22,332 nucleotides of DNA from CAG-533 sp964589375 (GCA_964589375.1 CAZPSA010000017.1:1-22332), one strand, 5' to 3'. Positions 8,778 through 16,402 are shown, counted from the stretch's first letter. Made by a program: numbers and translations. The notes: generated by a model from the sequence alone, not told the origin.

Positions 8778-8805
8778 AAAAATTCATCCTTAAAGATGAA
8801 TTTTT
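8778..8805 (+). terminator. Terminator of the cadherin-like surface protein gene
   Basis: An 11-bp perfect stem AAAAATTCATC (8778-8788) / GATGAATTTTT (8795-8805) with a 6-base loop, starting 10 bases after the TGA. The T tract is part of the stem and continues into a TA-rich stretch. It separates the surface-protein gene from the TetR operon. Confidence 0.7.
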
Positions 8806-8811
8806 ATATAC

Positions 8812-8839
8812 ATATATTGTATCATATGATACAATATAT
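8812..8839 (+). promoter_or_regulatory. 28-bp perfect palindrome: probable TetR operator
   Basis: Bases 8812-8839 are perfectly self-complementary, centred on CATATG at 8823-8828, with core GTATCATATGATAC flanked by AT-rich arms. It lies between the upstream terminator and the TTG start of the TetR gene at 8861. TATGAT-like and TATCAT-like -10 candidates fall inside it, so bound repressor would cover the promoter. Autoregulation by the adjacent TetR protein is the natural reading; it is inferred, not shown. Confidence 0.75.
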
Positions 8840-8860
8840 AAAGATGGAAGGAGTGAAGTT

Positions 8861-9436
8861 TTGCCAAAAAGAATTAAAATATCCAAAGAAATGATATTGG
8901 ATGCCGCATTTACCATTACTAGAGAAAAAGGAATAGATGCCGTTAGTAACCGTGAAATTGCCAAAAAACTTAATTCTTCAATAAGACCAATCTATTATCA
9001 ATTTTCTAGTTCAACTGAACTTAACAACGAATTAATTAATATGATTGATAAGTATTTTTATCGTTATATTTTAGATGGATTAAATGATGATTTACCTAAA
9101 TATAAACAAGTTGGACTTAATTATATTAAGTTTGCTCAAGAAGAAAAGAATTTTTTTAAAGTTTTATTTATGAGTAAGCATTATTATAATGATAATAAGT
9201 TTATGGTGGAAAATGAAAATTTTAAATCTATATCTGATTTAATAAAACAAAGTGTTAAAATTACTGATGATAGCATAAAAGATTTTCATAATTCAATGTG
9301 GATTTATACTCATGGTTTGGCCTGCATTTGTGCCTCGGGAACCATAGTCTATAGTCTAGATGATATAAAAAGGTTATTAACAAATGGTTTTGATGCGTTT
9401 GTTAGTTTATATAATAAAAATAAGAAAGAGGGATAA
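8861..9436 (+). CDS. TetR-family transcriptional repressor
   Basis: A 191-residue regulator. The N-terminal HTH (about 10-50) is clear: MILDAAFTITREKG, then SNREIAKKLNSSIRPIYYQF, the family's recognition-helix pattern ending in YYHF-like YYQF. The remaining helices form the ligand/dimer domain with no recognisable ligand signature. The start is TTG at 8861: AAGGAG lies about 8 bases upstream and the HTH begins at the usual distance, whereas the longer in-frame ATG at 8765 would run through the terminator and the palindrome. It probably binds the 28-bp palindrome just upstream. The stop is 1 base before the LiaF-like start at 9438, so it is co-transcribed with two envelope-stress-like proteins, replacing the usual LiaRS two-component control. 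Confidence 0.9.
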   Translation: MPKRIKISKEMILDAAFTITREKGIDAVSNREIAKKLNSSIRPIYYQFSSSTELNNELINMIDKYFYRYILDGLNDDLPKYKQVGLNYIKFAQEEKNFFKVLFMSKHYYNDNKFMVENENFKSISDLIKQSVKITDDSIKDFHNSMWIYTHGLACICASGTIVYSLDDIKRLLTNGFDAFVSLYNKNKKEG

Positions 9437-9437
9437 T

Positions 9438-10130
9438 ATGAAAAATTTAAAAGGAGTTTTATGGGGAATAATATTGGTTGGTATTGGAATTATTTTAGGA
9501 CTTAATACTTTAAATATTACTAACATAGATATATTTTTTGCTGGCTGGTGGTCATTATTTATAATTGTGCCTTGTTTTATTAATCTATTTACAGAAAGTG
9601 ATCATACTGGTAATTTAATCGGCTTATTAATTGGTGTAATGCTATTATTATCAAGCCAAGATATAATAGATTTTGCTATTTTTTGGAAATTACTAGTACC
9701 AGTAGTATTAATTATTTGGGGTGCATCATTAATATTTAAAGATACATTTAGAAGTAAATTTAATGAAGAAATAAAAAAAATAAGTCAAAAGGCCAATAAA
9801 GACAATGAATATTGTGCTACTTTTTCAGAACAAAAAGTTAACTTTGATAATGAAAAGTTTGAAGGAGCAAATTTATCAGCTGTATTTGGTGGGGTAAAAT
9901 GTGATTTAAGAGATGCAATCTTAAAGAAAGATACAGTTATTAATGTTACTGCTGTGTTTGGTGGCGTTGATATTTATGTTCCAGAAAATGTATTAGTTAA
10001 AGTAAAGTCAACATCTATTTTTGGTGGCGTAGAAGAAAAAAAGAAGAATAATACAAAGGACAAAAAAAACCAAGTGATTATTTATATAAACGCAACATGT
10101 GTATTTGGTGGAGTTGAAATAAATGAGTAG
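9438..10130 (+). CDS. LiaF-like membrane protein (DUF5668 plus LiaF C-terminal domain)
   Basis: A 230-residue protein. Residues 1-100 hold about four membrane segments of the LiaI/LiaF-type (starts MKNLKGVLWGIILVGIGIIL). Residues 140-230 form the soluble LiaF C-terminal beta domain with four repeats of FGGV at about 150, 174, 195 and 223. LiaF proteins in Bacilli restrain the envelope-stress sensor LiaS. No histidine kinase or response regulator is near, so here the partner is more likely the neighbouring TetR or DUF4097 protein. The start ATG 9438 is preceded by AGAGGG and almost touches the TetR stop. The stop overlaps the next gene by 8 bases. Confidence 0.85.
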   Translation: MKNLKGVLWGIILVGIGIILGLNTLNITNIDIFFAGWWSLFIIVPCFINLFTESDHTGNLIGLLIGVMLLLSSQDIIDFAIFWKLLVPVVLIIWGASLIFKDTFRSKFNEEIKKISQKANKDNEYCATFSEQKVNFDNEKFEGANLSAVFGGVKCDLRDAILKKDTVINVTAVFGGVDIYVPENVLVKVKSTSIFGGVEEKKKNNTKDKKNQVIIYINATCVFGGVEINE

Positions 10131-10929
10131 TGCTCAAAAAATTATAAAATATTTTGGGTTTGCTCTAGCTTTTGTTTTAGTAGCATTTATAATTAATTTA
10201 TTGTTTAAAAGTTCATTAATTGTAGGTGGTTTATTTAATGACAATGTCAACTCTTCTTTTAAGGAAATATTAAGTCTTCAAGATAATATTAGTGAGCTAA
10301 ATATAGAACTTGATTTTAGCTCTTTAGAAATTAAAGTTGGAGATACATTCAAAGTTGAAACAAACAGTGATGATATTAAAGTTATCAACGAAAAGCAAAA
10401 AATTAAAATCATTGATAACAATATATTATCTTTCAATAAAAACAATACTCGTAAGGTAATTATTTACCTTGTTAAAGATGCTAGATATTCTGTAGTTAAT
10501 ATTAAAAGTGGTGTTGGTAATATTGATATTGATATTTTAAATAGTAAAAAGATTACTCTTGATTTAGGAATAGGGAATATTTTTATAAATGATATTCATG
10601 CTGATAGTGCCATAATAGATGCTGGGATAGGCAATTTTAATATTGAAAAAGGCATAATAAATAATCTGGATTTTGATCTTGGTATTGGTAAAACTGATAT
10701 AAAAGCAAAATTAACTGGAACAAATAGTCTAGATGCCGGAATAGGTAAATTAAATCTAGAGCTAGCTGGTAGTGATGAAGATTATAAATTAAATTTTGAA
10801 AAAGGAATAGGCAAGATAACCTTTAATAATAATTCGATCCATGATGGTGCCATTTTAGGTAGTGGCTTTAATATAATTACAATTGATGGTGGTATTGGGA
10901 AAGTCAACGTTACTACTCAAAATAACTAA
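10123..10929 (+). CDS. DUF4097/LiaG-like envelope protein with G-I-G repeats
   Basis: A 268-residue protein with one N-terminal membrane segment (about 10-29) and an outward-facing beta-solenoid-like domain. At least seven repeats carry a G-[IV]-G-[NK] turn (around 130, 149, 168, 187, 206, 228 and 257), each followed by a short strand such as IDI, FNI or LNL. This is the DUF4097 (putative adhesin) pattern, also seen in LiaG. Its role is probably structural or in sensing the envelope. It overlaps the LiaF-like gene by 8 bases, so the two are translationally coupled. A terminator follows, so the operon is TetR, LiaF-like, DUF4097. Confidence 0.8.
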   Translation: MSSAQKIIKYFGFALAFVLVAFIINLLFKSSLIVGGLFNDNVNSSFKEILSLQDNISELNIELDFSSLEIKVGDTFKVETNSDDIKVINEKQKIKIIDNNILSFNKNNTRKVIIYLVKDARYSVVNIKSGVGNIDIDILNSKKITLDLGIGNIFINDIHADSAIIDAGIGNFNIEKGIINNLDFDLGIGKTDIKAKLTGTNSLDAGIGKLNLELAGSDEDYKLNFEKGIGKITFNNNSIHDGAILGSGFNIITIDGGIGKVNVTTQNN

Positions 10930-10988
10930 AAAGCAGTAGAAGAAATCCGTTTTTAAGATATATTTTAACTTTTAATTTTACAAATAGT

Positions 10989-11015
10989 TCTCACTATAGC
11001 ATTAGTGAGATTTTT
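10989..11015 (+). terminator. Terminator of the TetR-LiaF-DUF4097 operon
   Basis: Perfect 8-bp stem TCTCACTA (10989-10996) / TAGTGAGA (11003-11010), 6-base loop, then five Ts (11011-11015). It is 60 bases past the DUF4097 stop. Confidence 0.85.
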
Positions 11016-11054
11016 ATTATTTAACTCTTAGATTATATAAACTCTACGGATAGT

Positions 11055-11099
11055 TTGGAAACATTTTAAGTTTTATATATTATAATTATTTCAAGGAGG
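11055..11099 (+). promoter_or_regulatory. Promoter and strong ribosome site of the XRE regulator gene
   Basis: TTGGAA (11055-11060), an 18-base spacer and TATTAT (11079-11084), or alternatively TATAAT at 11081-11086. A strong AAGGAGG (11093-11099) lies 6 bases before the ATG at 11106. Confidence 0.45.
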
Positions 11100-11105
11100 A
11101 AATTT

Positions 11106-11972
11106 ATGAACCAAGAAAAAATAGGCAAATTTATATTTCAACTTAGAAAAGAAAAAAATATGACCCAACAAGAACTTGCAACTAAAATCGGCGTTACTGA
11201 TCGCGCTGTATCAAAATGGGAAAATGGAAGGGGACTTCCTGATTTATCCTTGCTAAAGGCATTATGTGATGCCTTGAATATAACAATTAATGATTTACTT
11301 AGTGGCGAACGAGTTGATAAAAGCAATTATAAAGATAGATTAGAAGAAAATATTTGGAAGACTATTACTTATTCTAATAAAGAAATAAAGACCAATAAAA
11401 AAACTTTTAAAATTATTGTAATCTCTTTTTTTATTGTCTCTTTAATATTTATTATTATGTTTTTAATAGATTTAAAAAGAATGAATGATAATAAAACAGT
11501 TATCTTTAGTACTTGGGGATTTAAGTATACTCCTGCGATAGAACTAGATGAAATTGATATTAATTATGCCGTTCGAGATTATCTGATTAAAAAAGGAAAT
11601 AGCGAACCAAAACATCACGAAGGAGAAAAAACTTTTGTAAGTATGAGAGTATATTTGTTAGAGGAAATTGACGATAGAACATATTTAGTCTATGCTTGGG
11701 TAATGAGTGGTAGGTATTATTTAGATGCGGGTAATTTGCTAAAAGATAGTGGGGCATCTATGCCATATTGTTTTAAAGTTGTAAAAAGAGACCAAACCTA
11801 TGAAGTAGTAAGTTCCAGTTATCCTCGCGATGGTGCTTATTATCCGGAAGATATGAATAATATTTTTCCTAGTAGAGTTAGAGAAGATATAGACAGTGTT
11901 TATTTAGATGGCACAATTGAAAAACTAAGTAAGGAACTTGAAGAACAAGCGATATTATATTTTCATAAATAA
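11106..11972 (+). CDS. Membrane-tethered XRE-family regulator with extracytoplasmic sensor domain
   Basis: A 288-residue one-component regulator. Residues 1-67 are a classic XRE/Cro-type HTH (LRKEKNMTQQELATKIGV, TDRAVSKWENGRGLPDLSLL). A basic linker leads to one membrane span (about 101-122). Residues 125-288 should lie outside. That domain is not recognised; it has conserved-looking aromatic pieces (YLVYAWVMSGRYYLDAG, SSYPRDGAYYPEDM) and one cysteine. The plan resembles DNA-binding proteins tied to the membrane that respond to wall or antibiotic stress. It has its own promoter and no operon partner on the same strand within about 100 bases, so its targets are probably distant or the gene itself. 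Confidence 0.8.
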   Translation: MNQEKIGKFIFQLRKEKNMTQQELATKIGVTDRAVSKWENGRGLPDLSLLKALCDALNITINDLLSGERVDKSNYKDRLEENIWKTITYSNKEIKTNKKTFKIIVISFFIVSLIFIIMFLIDLKRMNDNKTVIFSTWGFKYTPAIELDEIDINYAVRDYLIKKGNSEPKHHEGEKTFVSMRVYLLEEIDDRTYLVYAWVMSGRYYLDAGNLLKDSGASMPYCFKVVKRDQTYEVVSSSYPRDGAYYPEDMNNIFPSRVREDIDSVYLDGTIEKLSKELEEQAILYFHK

Positions 11973-12045
11973 TATGTAATAGTTATTCACAAAAAGCTAT
12001 CTCTTAAACTAATATCAATTTTTTCTATAATAATTAACATTTTTT

Positions 12046-12054
12046 TGATATAAT
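12046..12054 (+). promoter_or_regulatory. Extended -10 promoter of the 12098 gene
   Basis: TGATATAAT, an extended -10, 43 bases before the ATG. No convincing -35 is seen. The ribosome site TGGAGG (12085-12090) lies 7 bases before the ATG. Confidence 0.5.
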
Positions 12055-12097
12055 ACCTTCTAAGAAATTTATTAAAGGGACTATTGGAGGCGCAAAG

Positions 12098-13843
12098 ATG
12101 GCAACAAATAATGCTGATAGGGCAATTTTATTTCAGTCTAGGGTAAATTATGCCAAGATGCTTATTAATAATGTAAGTACATTAGGGACAGATACATCAA
12201 AGTATTCTAGAGATGTTGATAATTTGTTATTTGATGTTAGAAGCAAAGTTAAAAGCTTGAAAGGTACGGAAAAGCTAGCTGCAAAAATGACTGTCGAGGC
12301 AACCTATTTAGAGGCAAATACCAAAATTGATGAAATAATTCTATCTTTGGATAGACACATAATTGGTTATCAAATTAAAAATAATTGTGACTACGTAAAT
12401 AAAATGCAGGATATAAGTAGCGCCGAACTTAGAAGTGTGGTAGATAGTTTAATTAGTTCTCTAAAAAATTTGAAAAAAAGCGATCCTAACTTTATGGTAG
12501 AATATAGTTCATTAGTAGCCGAATTATATGAAGCGATTTATAAGGTTATTAAATTAGAATATATGGCAAACGGACTAGCTTCTTCCCGCTTATTCGATTA
12601 TGTTTTAAAAGATAAATCTTCTAGATCTTATATTTGGACTTTAATAATAAAAGAGGTAAATGCCCTAAGAAGTACTAGCGCAGACTTATCTAAACTCGAT
12701 TTATTAATTAATAAGGCTAAAGAAGAAGCATTTGATGATGATGTTTGCTTTAGTGCGGACATTATAAAGGAGATAATAAAGGTTAGCCACGGCAAAGAAC
12801 TAGAAACTATATTCAAAAAGACTACTTTGGATTTAAGAAAACGTTATACGGATAATTTTAATCAATCAGTTGAAAGTTGTAAACAAATTGAAAAATGCGA
12901 AGAAGAAGTTGCTGCTGCTAAAAATGATTTAAAATCAGCTCGCAAACGCAAACTTAAAGATATTTCGACAGCCATTGTTTCTTCAGTTTTAAGCGTTTCT
13001 TTTTTAGGAATATTATTAGTAGGCCCATTTTTTATAAAGCATAAAAAAGTAAAAACAACTACAACAATTACCAATACTCTATCTAATGCTATAGATATAA
13101 ACAATGAGTATTTGGCAAAAAACATTGAAGCAACAACCTATTTAGAAATGTTTGACCCTTGGGTTAAAACTGATAATGGTAGATATCTAAGATATGTTTA
13201 TAGATTAGGATTACCATATGATGAATACTGCGATAAAGATATAGCGGAAATTATTGCGTATGATAATTTAGAAACACTTGTAGATGGTGTTAGTACCGCT
13301 GATAAGAAAACTGAATATGCAGAAGAACTATCTGAAGAAGATTTTTATGCGGAACCTTGGTTTAGATTTGTTAAGAAAGAACAAGATTTAGATGATTATA
13401 TATATGAAAGAACTGTTAAAAATAATGCAATATATATTTTGTTTGGTATGCTTTTTTGCGTAGAACATCTTAAATATATAGCTAAATGCTATGAAGATCT
13501 TAAGTGGGATGTTGATAATTGCTTACCTTTACTAGCTGGAGTTAGAAATACTGTTCTTTGGTTAAATAAGCAAAAAGATGCAGTATGGGATGAAGAGATA
13601 CTAAAGGAGTATGAAGAAAGAATAACTCTACTTTTAAGAAGACAAGAAGAATTAAGAAACCAAGTTGGAACATTAGAAGATGAAAACGATGAAATAGAAG
13701 AAATTTTAAGTAAAATGATGGCAGATCCAACCATAGCCGCAGTAATCAAACAGATGAATTTAGAATTGGAAGCTAATAAAGAAACTGCCCCGAAAGATAA
13801 AAAAGATAGTAATAATGTTTTACAAAAAAGTATTATTAGTTAA
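12098..13843 (+). CDS. Unrecognised coiled-coil membrane protein (581 aa)
   Basis: Not assigned to a known family. Residues 1-285 are almost wholly helical and polar, with a charged coiled-coil (about 255-288) just before a hydrophobic segment (about 289-313) that ends in a basic KHKKVK. The middle (320-440) is acidic and aromatic. A weaker hydrophobic helix (443-456) is followed by a second strong coiled coil (about 500-560) rich in E, R and L. There is no signal peptide, so the long N-terminal half is probably cytoplasmic. The shape recalls scaffold or membrane-organising proteins. It has its own promoter and lies alone between the XRE regulator and the HD-HD-kinase gene. Its TAA falls inside an 18-bp AT-only palindrome (13840-13857) without a T run. 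Confidence 0.75.
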   Translation: MATNNADRAILFQSRVNYAKMLINNVSTLGTDTSKYSRDVDNLLFDVRSKVKSLKGTEKLAAKMTVEATYLEANTKIDEIILSLDRHIIGYQIKNNCDYVNKMQDISSAELRSVVDSLISSLKNLKKSDPNFMVEYSSLVAELYEAIYKVIKLEYMANGLASSRLFDYVLKDKSSRSYIWTLIIKEVNALRSTSADLSKLDLLINKAKEEAFDDDVCFSADIIKEIIKVSHGKELETIFKKTTLDLRKRYTDNFNQSVESCKQIEKCEEEVAAAKNDLKSARKRKLKDISTAIVSSVLSVSFLGILLVGPFFIKHKKVKTTTTITNTLSNAIDINNEYLAKNIEATTYLEMFDPWVKTDNGRYLRYVYRLGLPYDEYCDKDIAEIIAYDNLETLVDGVSTADKKTEYAEELSEEDFYAEPWFRFVKKEQDLDDYIYERTVKNNAIYILFGMLFCVEHLKYIAKCYEDLKWDVDNCLPLLAGVRNTVLWLNKQKDAVWDEEILKEYEERITLLLRRQEELRNQVGTLEDENDEIEEILSKMMADPTIAAVIKQMNLELEANKETAPKDKKDSNNVLQKSIIS

Positions 13844-13873
13844 TTTTATAAAATTAAAAGCCAAAATACTACC

Positions 13874-13901
13874 TTGCATAATTATCAATTATTAGTATAA
13901 T
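13874..13901 (+). promoter_or_regulatory. Promoter of the HD-HD-kinase gene
   Basis: TTGCAT (13874-13879), a 16-base spacer and TATAAT (13896-13901), 32 bases before the ATG at 13934. AGGAG (13923-13927) lies 6 bases before the ATG. Confidence 0.65.
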
Positions 13902-13933
13902 TTTATTAGTTGTAATTTAAATAGGAGATATTT

Positions 13934-15886
13934 ATGGAAAAAATTAATTATAAGCTAAAAAACTATATTGAAAAACATATAATGCCATTATATCAACAAA
14001 ATGATTTAGGCCATGATATTAAACATATTAAGTATGTTATAAAAAGAAGTTTAGAATTTGCTAAACAGTTTCAAAATATAAATCTTGACATGGTATATGC
14101 TATTGCGTCTTTTCATGACTTAGCCCATCATATAGATAAGGATAATCACGAATTATTATCCGCAAAAATATTCTATGAAAATGAAGATATGAAAAACTTT
14201 TTTGATGAAGAACAAAGAAAAATAATTTTTGAAGCCATAGAAGATCATCGGGCATCATTAAAAACTAAACCTAGAAGTGATTATGGCAAGATAATTTCAT
14301 CAGCTGATAGGAGTACAAGTATTAATTCTATATTACAAAGGACACATTCCTACTCAGTCAAACACTTTCCTCAATTATGCCTATATCAAATGATTGAGCG
14401 TTCTTATAATCATACGCTTAAAAAATATGGTAATAATGGTTATGCCAAGAATTATTGTTATGATAAAGACTATAAAAAATTTAAATTAGATGTTGCTACT
14501 ATTTTAAAAAATAAATGGGATTTTACTAAAAAATATTTGGAAGCTAATATGATTACAAGTTTAAAAGAAAAAGCAAAATTATTTGCAATAAATGCTCATA
14601 AAGGACAAATTAGAAAAAGTGAACCTGATAAACCTATGATAATACATCCAATTAGTGTAGGTATGATATTAGAAGAATATGGTTATGATGAAGCTGTAAT
14701 ATCTGCAGGATATTTGCACGATGTTGTAGAGGATACTTCCTATAAAATTGAAGAAATTAAAACCGAATTTGGCGAAGATATTGGAAATTTAGTTATGGTT
14801 GCCTCAGAACCAGATAAATCCCTCTCATGGGAAGAAAGAAAATCACATACTATTGAAGAAACAAAAAAATTAACTTTAAGAAATAAGTTAGTTATTTGTG
14901 CAGATAAGATAAATAATTTAGAAGACCTAATGCTTAAATTTCAAAAAAACGGAAAAAGAGACTTTTCAACATTTAAAAGAGGTCAAGAACAACAAAAATG
15001 GTATTATACCAGTATATATGAAAGCTTAGTTCATGGTGAAGATGAAAATTTACCTATATTTAAAAGACTTAAAAATGTATTAGATATTGTATTCTATGAA
15101 AAAGAAGATTTATACTTAAAAGATACTATTTTTGCTGATAATAAAGAATATTACGCTAAACTAATAAAGCTCCATGCTCAAAAAGAAGAAATTAAAAAAT
15201 TAAAGTCATTAAGTGCATTGCCCAAACCTTTTGTCATTGAATTTAGTGGTACGCCTCGGACTGGAAAAACAACTACTATAAATAATTTATATGATTTTTT
15301 TAAAAAGGGCGGATTTAAAGTTGCCATAATTGAAGAATTTACTACCTCTAAATATTATAAAGAAGTATTTAAGCCAAAATATAAGAAAAACAGTTCAGCC
15401 ATAAATAAAGCAATAATAGAAGAAACTACTAAACAATTAGAAGAAGCTATTAACTCTGATAAGGAAATAATCCTTATTGATAGATCGATAAATGATAGAC
15501 AGATTTGGAATTATGAAAGGTATATTGATGGCAATATGTCCCAAGAAACTTATACTAAATTAAAAGAAAAATATAGTAGAATATCAAGAAATTTAATAGA
15601 TTTTTTAGTTATCACCTATGCTGAACCATTAGTTTCTTTAAAAAGAGACTATAACTCTAGTTTAGCATTAGAAAAAAGAAATTTTCTAAATATTGATAAT
15701 TTAAACGAATACAATAAGAGTTTAAATGCTTTAGCTGAACTATTTAAAATAAGTGTTGAAAATTTGCTTTTACTAGATACTAGTGAAATGAGTATGAGTG
15801 AAGTTTCAATAATTATCGCATCACAAATAATGACTTCTATGAGAAGTGAGTATATTAACTCCTTTAAACAAAAATATTGCAATTAA
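13934..15886 (+). CDS. Three-domain enzyme: HD phosphohydrolase + RelA/SpoT-type HD hydrolase + P-loop kinase
   Basis: A 650-residue fusion. Residues 1-200 are an HD-domain phosphohydrolase: GHDIKHI (H27, H31), FHDLAHH (H61-D62), EDHRAS (H105) and SADRS (D125). Residues 208-390 match the (p)ppGpp-hydrolase HD of RelA/SpoT and MESH1: AHKGQIRK (H222), IHPI (H238), LHDVVEDT (H262-D263, E266-D267) and CADKINNLEDL (D324). All expected metal ligands are present and no synthetase domain follows. Residues 430-640 are a P-loop kinase-like domain: Walker A GTPRTGKTT (439-447), IEEF near 466 and LIDRSINDR near 514, resembling thymidylate or deoxynucleoside kinases or the NadR-type kinase. Substrates are unknown; both HD domains suggest phosphate or pyrophosphate removal from nucleotides. 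The gene has its own promoter and stands 516 bases before the nucleotide operon, which also encodes a small kinase of similar type. The ATG is well supported by AGGAG. Confidence 0.85.
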   Translation: MEKINYKLKNYIEKHIMPLYQQNDLGHDIKHIKYVIKRSLEFAKQFQNINLDMVYAIASFHDLAHHIDKDNHELLSAKIFYENEDMKNFFDEEQRKIIFEAIEDHRASLKTKPRSDYGKIISSADRSTSINSILQRTHSYSVKHFPQLCLYQMIERSYNHTLKKYGNNGYAKNYCYDKDYKKFKLDVATILKNKWDFTKKYLEANMITSLKEKAKLFAINAHKGQIRKSEPDKPMIIHPISVGMILEEYGYDEAVISAGYLHDVVEDTSYKIEEIKTEFGEDIGNLVMVASEPDKSLSWEERKSHTIEETKKLTLRNKLVICADKINNLEDLMLKFQKNGKRDFSTFKRGQEQQKWYYTSIYESLVHGEDENLPIFKRLKNVLDIVFYEKEDLYLKDTIFADNKEYYAKLIKLHAQKEEIKKLKSLSALPKPFVIEFSGTPRTGKTTTINNLYDFFKKGGFKVAIIEEFTTSKYYKEVFKPKYKKNSSAINKAIIEETTKQLEEAINSDKEIILIDRSINDRQIWNYERYIDGNMSQETYTKLKEKYSRISRNLIDFLVITYAEPLVSLKRDYNSSLALEKRNFLNIDNLNEYNKSLNALAELFKISVENLLLLDTSEMSMSEVSIIIASQIMTSMRSEYINSFKQKYCN

Positions 15887-15889
15887 AAT

Positions 15890-16200
15890 TGACGAATATA
15901 GAAAAAATATTGCCCATTATCATAGCAATATATTTATCTATACGTTTATTAGGAACAAGTTCTACTATATCTTTAGGACCTGTTCCATCCTTGATTAGTT
16001 GATTTAAAGAGCTAATACATTCTTGACCTTTATTCATAGTATCAATTTTGCCAAATTTTTCTTTGATTTATCATCATCACATAATAGCTCGTTTGCGGTT
16101 AAAGTCCTTTTTCTTTTTAATTTAACATAATCTCCAATTATAGAATAAGTTATATGACCATTTTTGGCTGTAACTTTTTTTATTTCCTACTATCAAATAA
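15890..16200 (-). pseudogene. Frameshifted gene remnant, family unknown
   Basis: This stretch fills most of the gap before the pnuC-like gene. On the minus strand, protein-like sequence is spread over three frames: first KGYLIVGNK, then VTAKNGHITYSIIGDYVKLK running to LTANELL and CDDDKSKK before a TGA, then KFGKIDTMNKGQECISSL running on through KDGTGPKDIVELVP to MIMGNIFS. The change of frame at continuous-looking protein text suggests two frameshifts in a decayed gene. The third piece has an ATG at 16037 and would run to 15864, overlapping the end of the kinase fusion gene. I do not recognise the family and cannot exclude that the last piece is a short real gene. Confidence 0.45.
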
Positions 16201-16324
16201 CCTTTACTAACCCAATTATATTATAGTACGCAAGTACAAAATGATAAAAACTAGATTTTTCAATATATATAGAAAAGATTTTTGTTACAAAGTATCAAAG
16301 ATGAAAATTTTATTATTTTGCAAC

Positions 16325-16345
16325 TTATGGTAAAAATTACCATAA
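16325..16345 (+). promoter_or_regulatory. Operator copy 1: 9-bp perfect inverted repeat upstream of the nucleotide operon
   Basis: TTATGGTAA (16325-16333), AAA, TTACCATAA (16337-16345): a perfect 21-bp palindromic site ending 5 bases upstream of the -35. Its left edge AACTTATGGTA (16322-16332) recurs exactly at 16363-16373. Likely bound by the NrtR-like regulator encoded seventh in the operon; that link is inference. Confidence 0.75.
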
Positions 16346-16350
16346 ATGTA

Positions 16351-16377
16351 TTGACATTTTATAACTTATGGTATAAT
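16351..16377 (+). promoter_or_regulatory. Promoter of the pnuC-to-rdgB operon
   Basis: Perfect TTGACA (16351-16356) and perfect TATAAT (16372-16377) with TGG before it (extended -10). The spacer is 15 bases, shorter than the ideal 17. Transcription would start near 16384, leaving a leader of only about 20 bases, so there is no room for a riboswitch. Confidence 0.8.
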
Positions 16378-16386
16378 ATACTATAT
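16366..16386 (+). promoter_or_regulatory. Operator copy 2, covering the -10
   Basis: TTATGGTAT (16366-16374), AAT, ATACTATAT (16378-16386): an imperfect inverted repeat (7 of 9 arm positions pair) with the same left arm as copy 1. The two copies are 41 bases apart, close to four helical turns, so two dimers could bind the same face of the DNA. This copy overlaps the -10 and fits repression. Confidence 0.65.
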
Positions 16387-16402
16387 GTAAGGAGATGATA
16401 GA

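Noticed and set aside
8582..8779. Minus-strand ORF rich in Phe and Leu opposite the basic tail
   Set aside because: It is the antisense shadow of lysine codons, with no ribosome site and no separate evidence.
8765..8860. Longer ATG start for the TetR gene at 8765
   Set aside because: It would translate through the hairpin terminator and the 28-bp palindrome. The TTG at 8861 has an AAGGAG site and places the HTH at the usual distance from the N-terminus.
13840..13857. 18-bp palindrome TTAATTTTATAAAATTAA as a terminator
   Set aside because: It is made only of A and T, has no usable loop and no T run after it; weak stability makes it unlikely to stop transcription.
15907..15931. ATATTGC/GCAATAT hairpin after the kinase fusion as its terminator
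   Set aside because: The stem is 7 bp with an 11-base loop and only a broken T run; it also lies in the pseudogene remnant. Not strong enough to list.
16231..16402. A riboswitch controlling the PnuC gene
   Set aside because: The promoter lies so close to the ATG that the leader is only about 20 bases, too short for any known riboswitch. Inverted repeats there look like protein operators.
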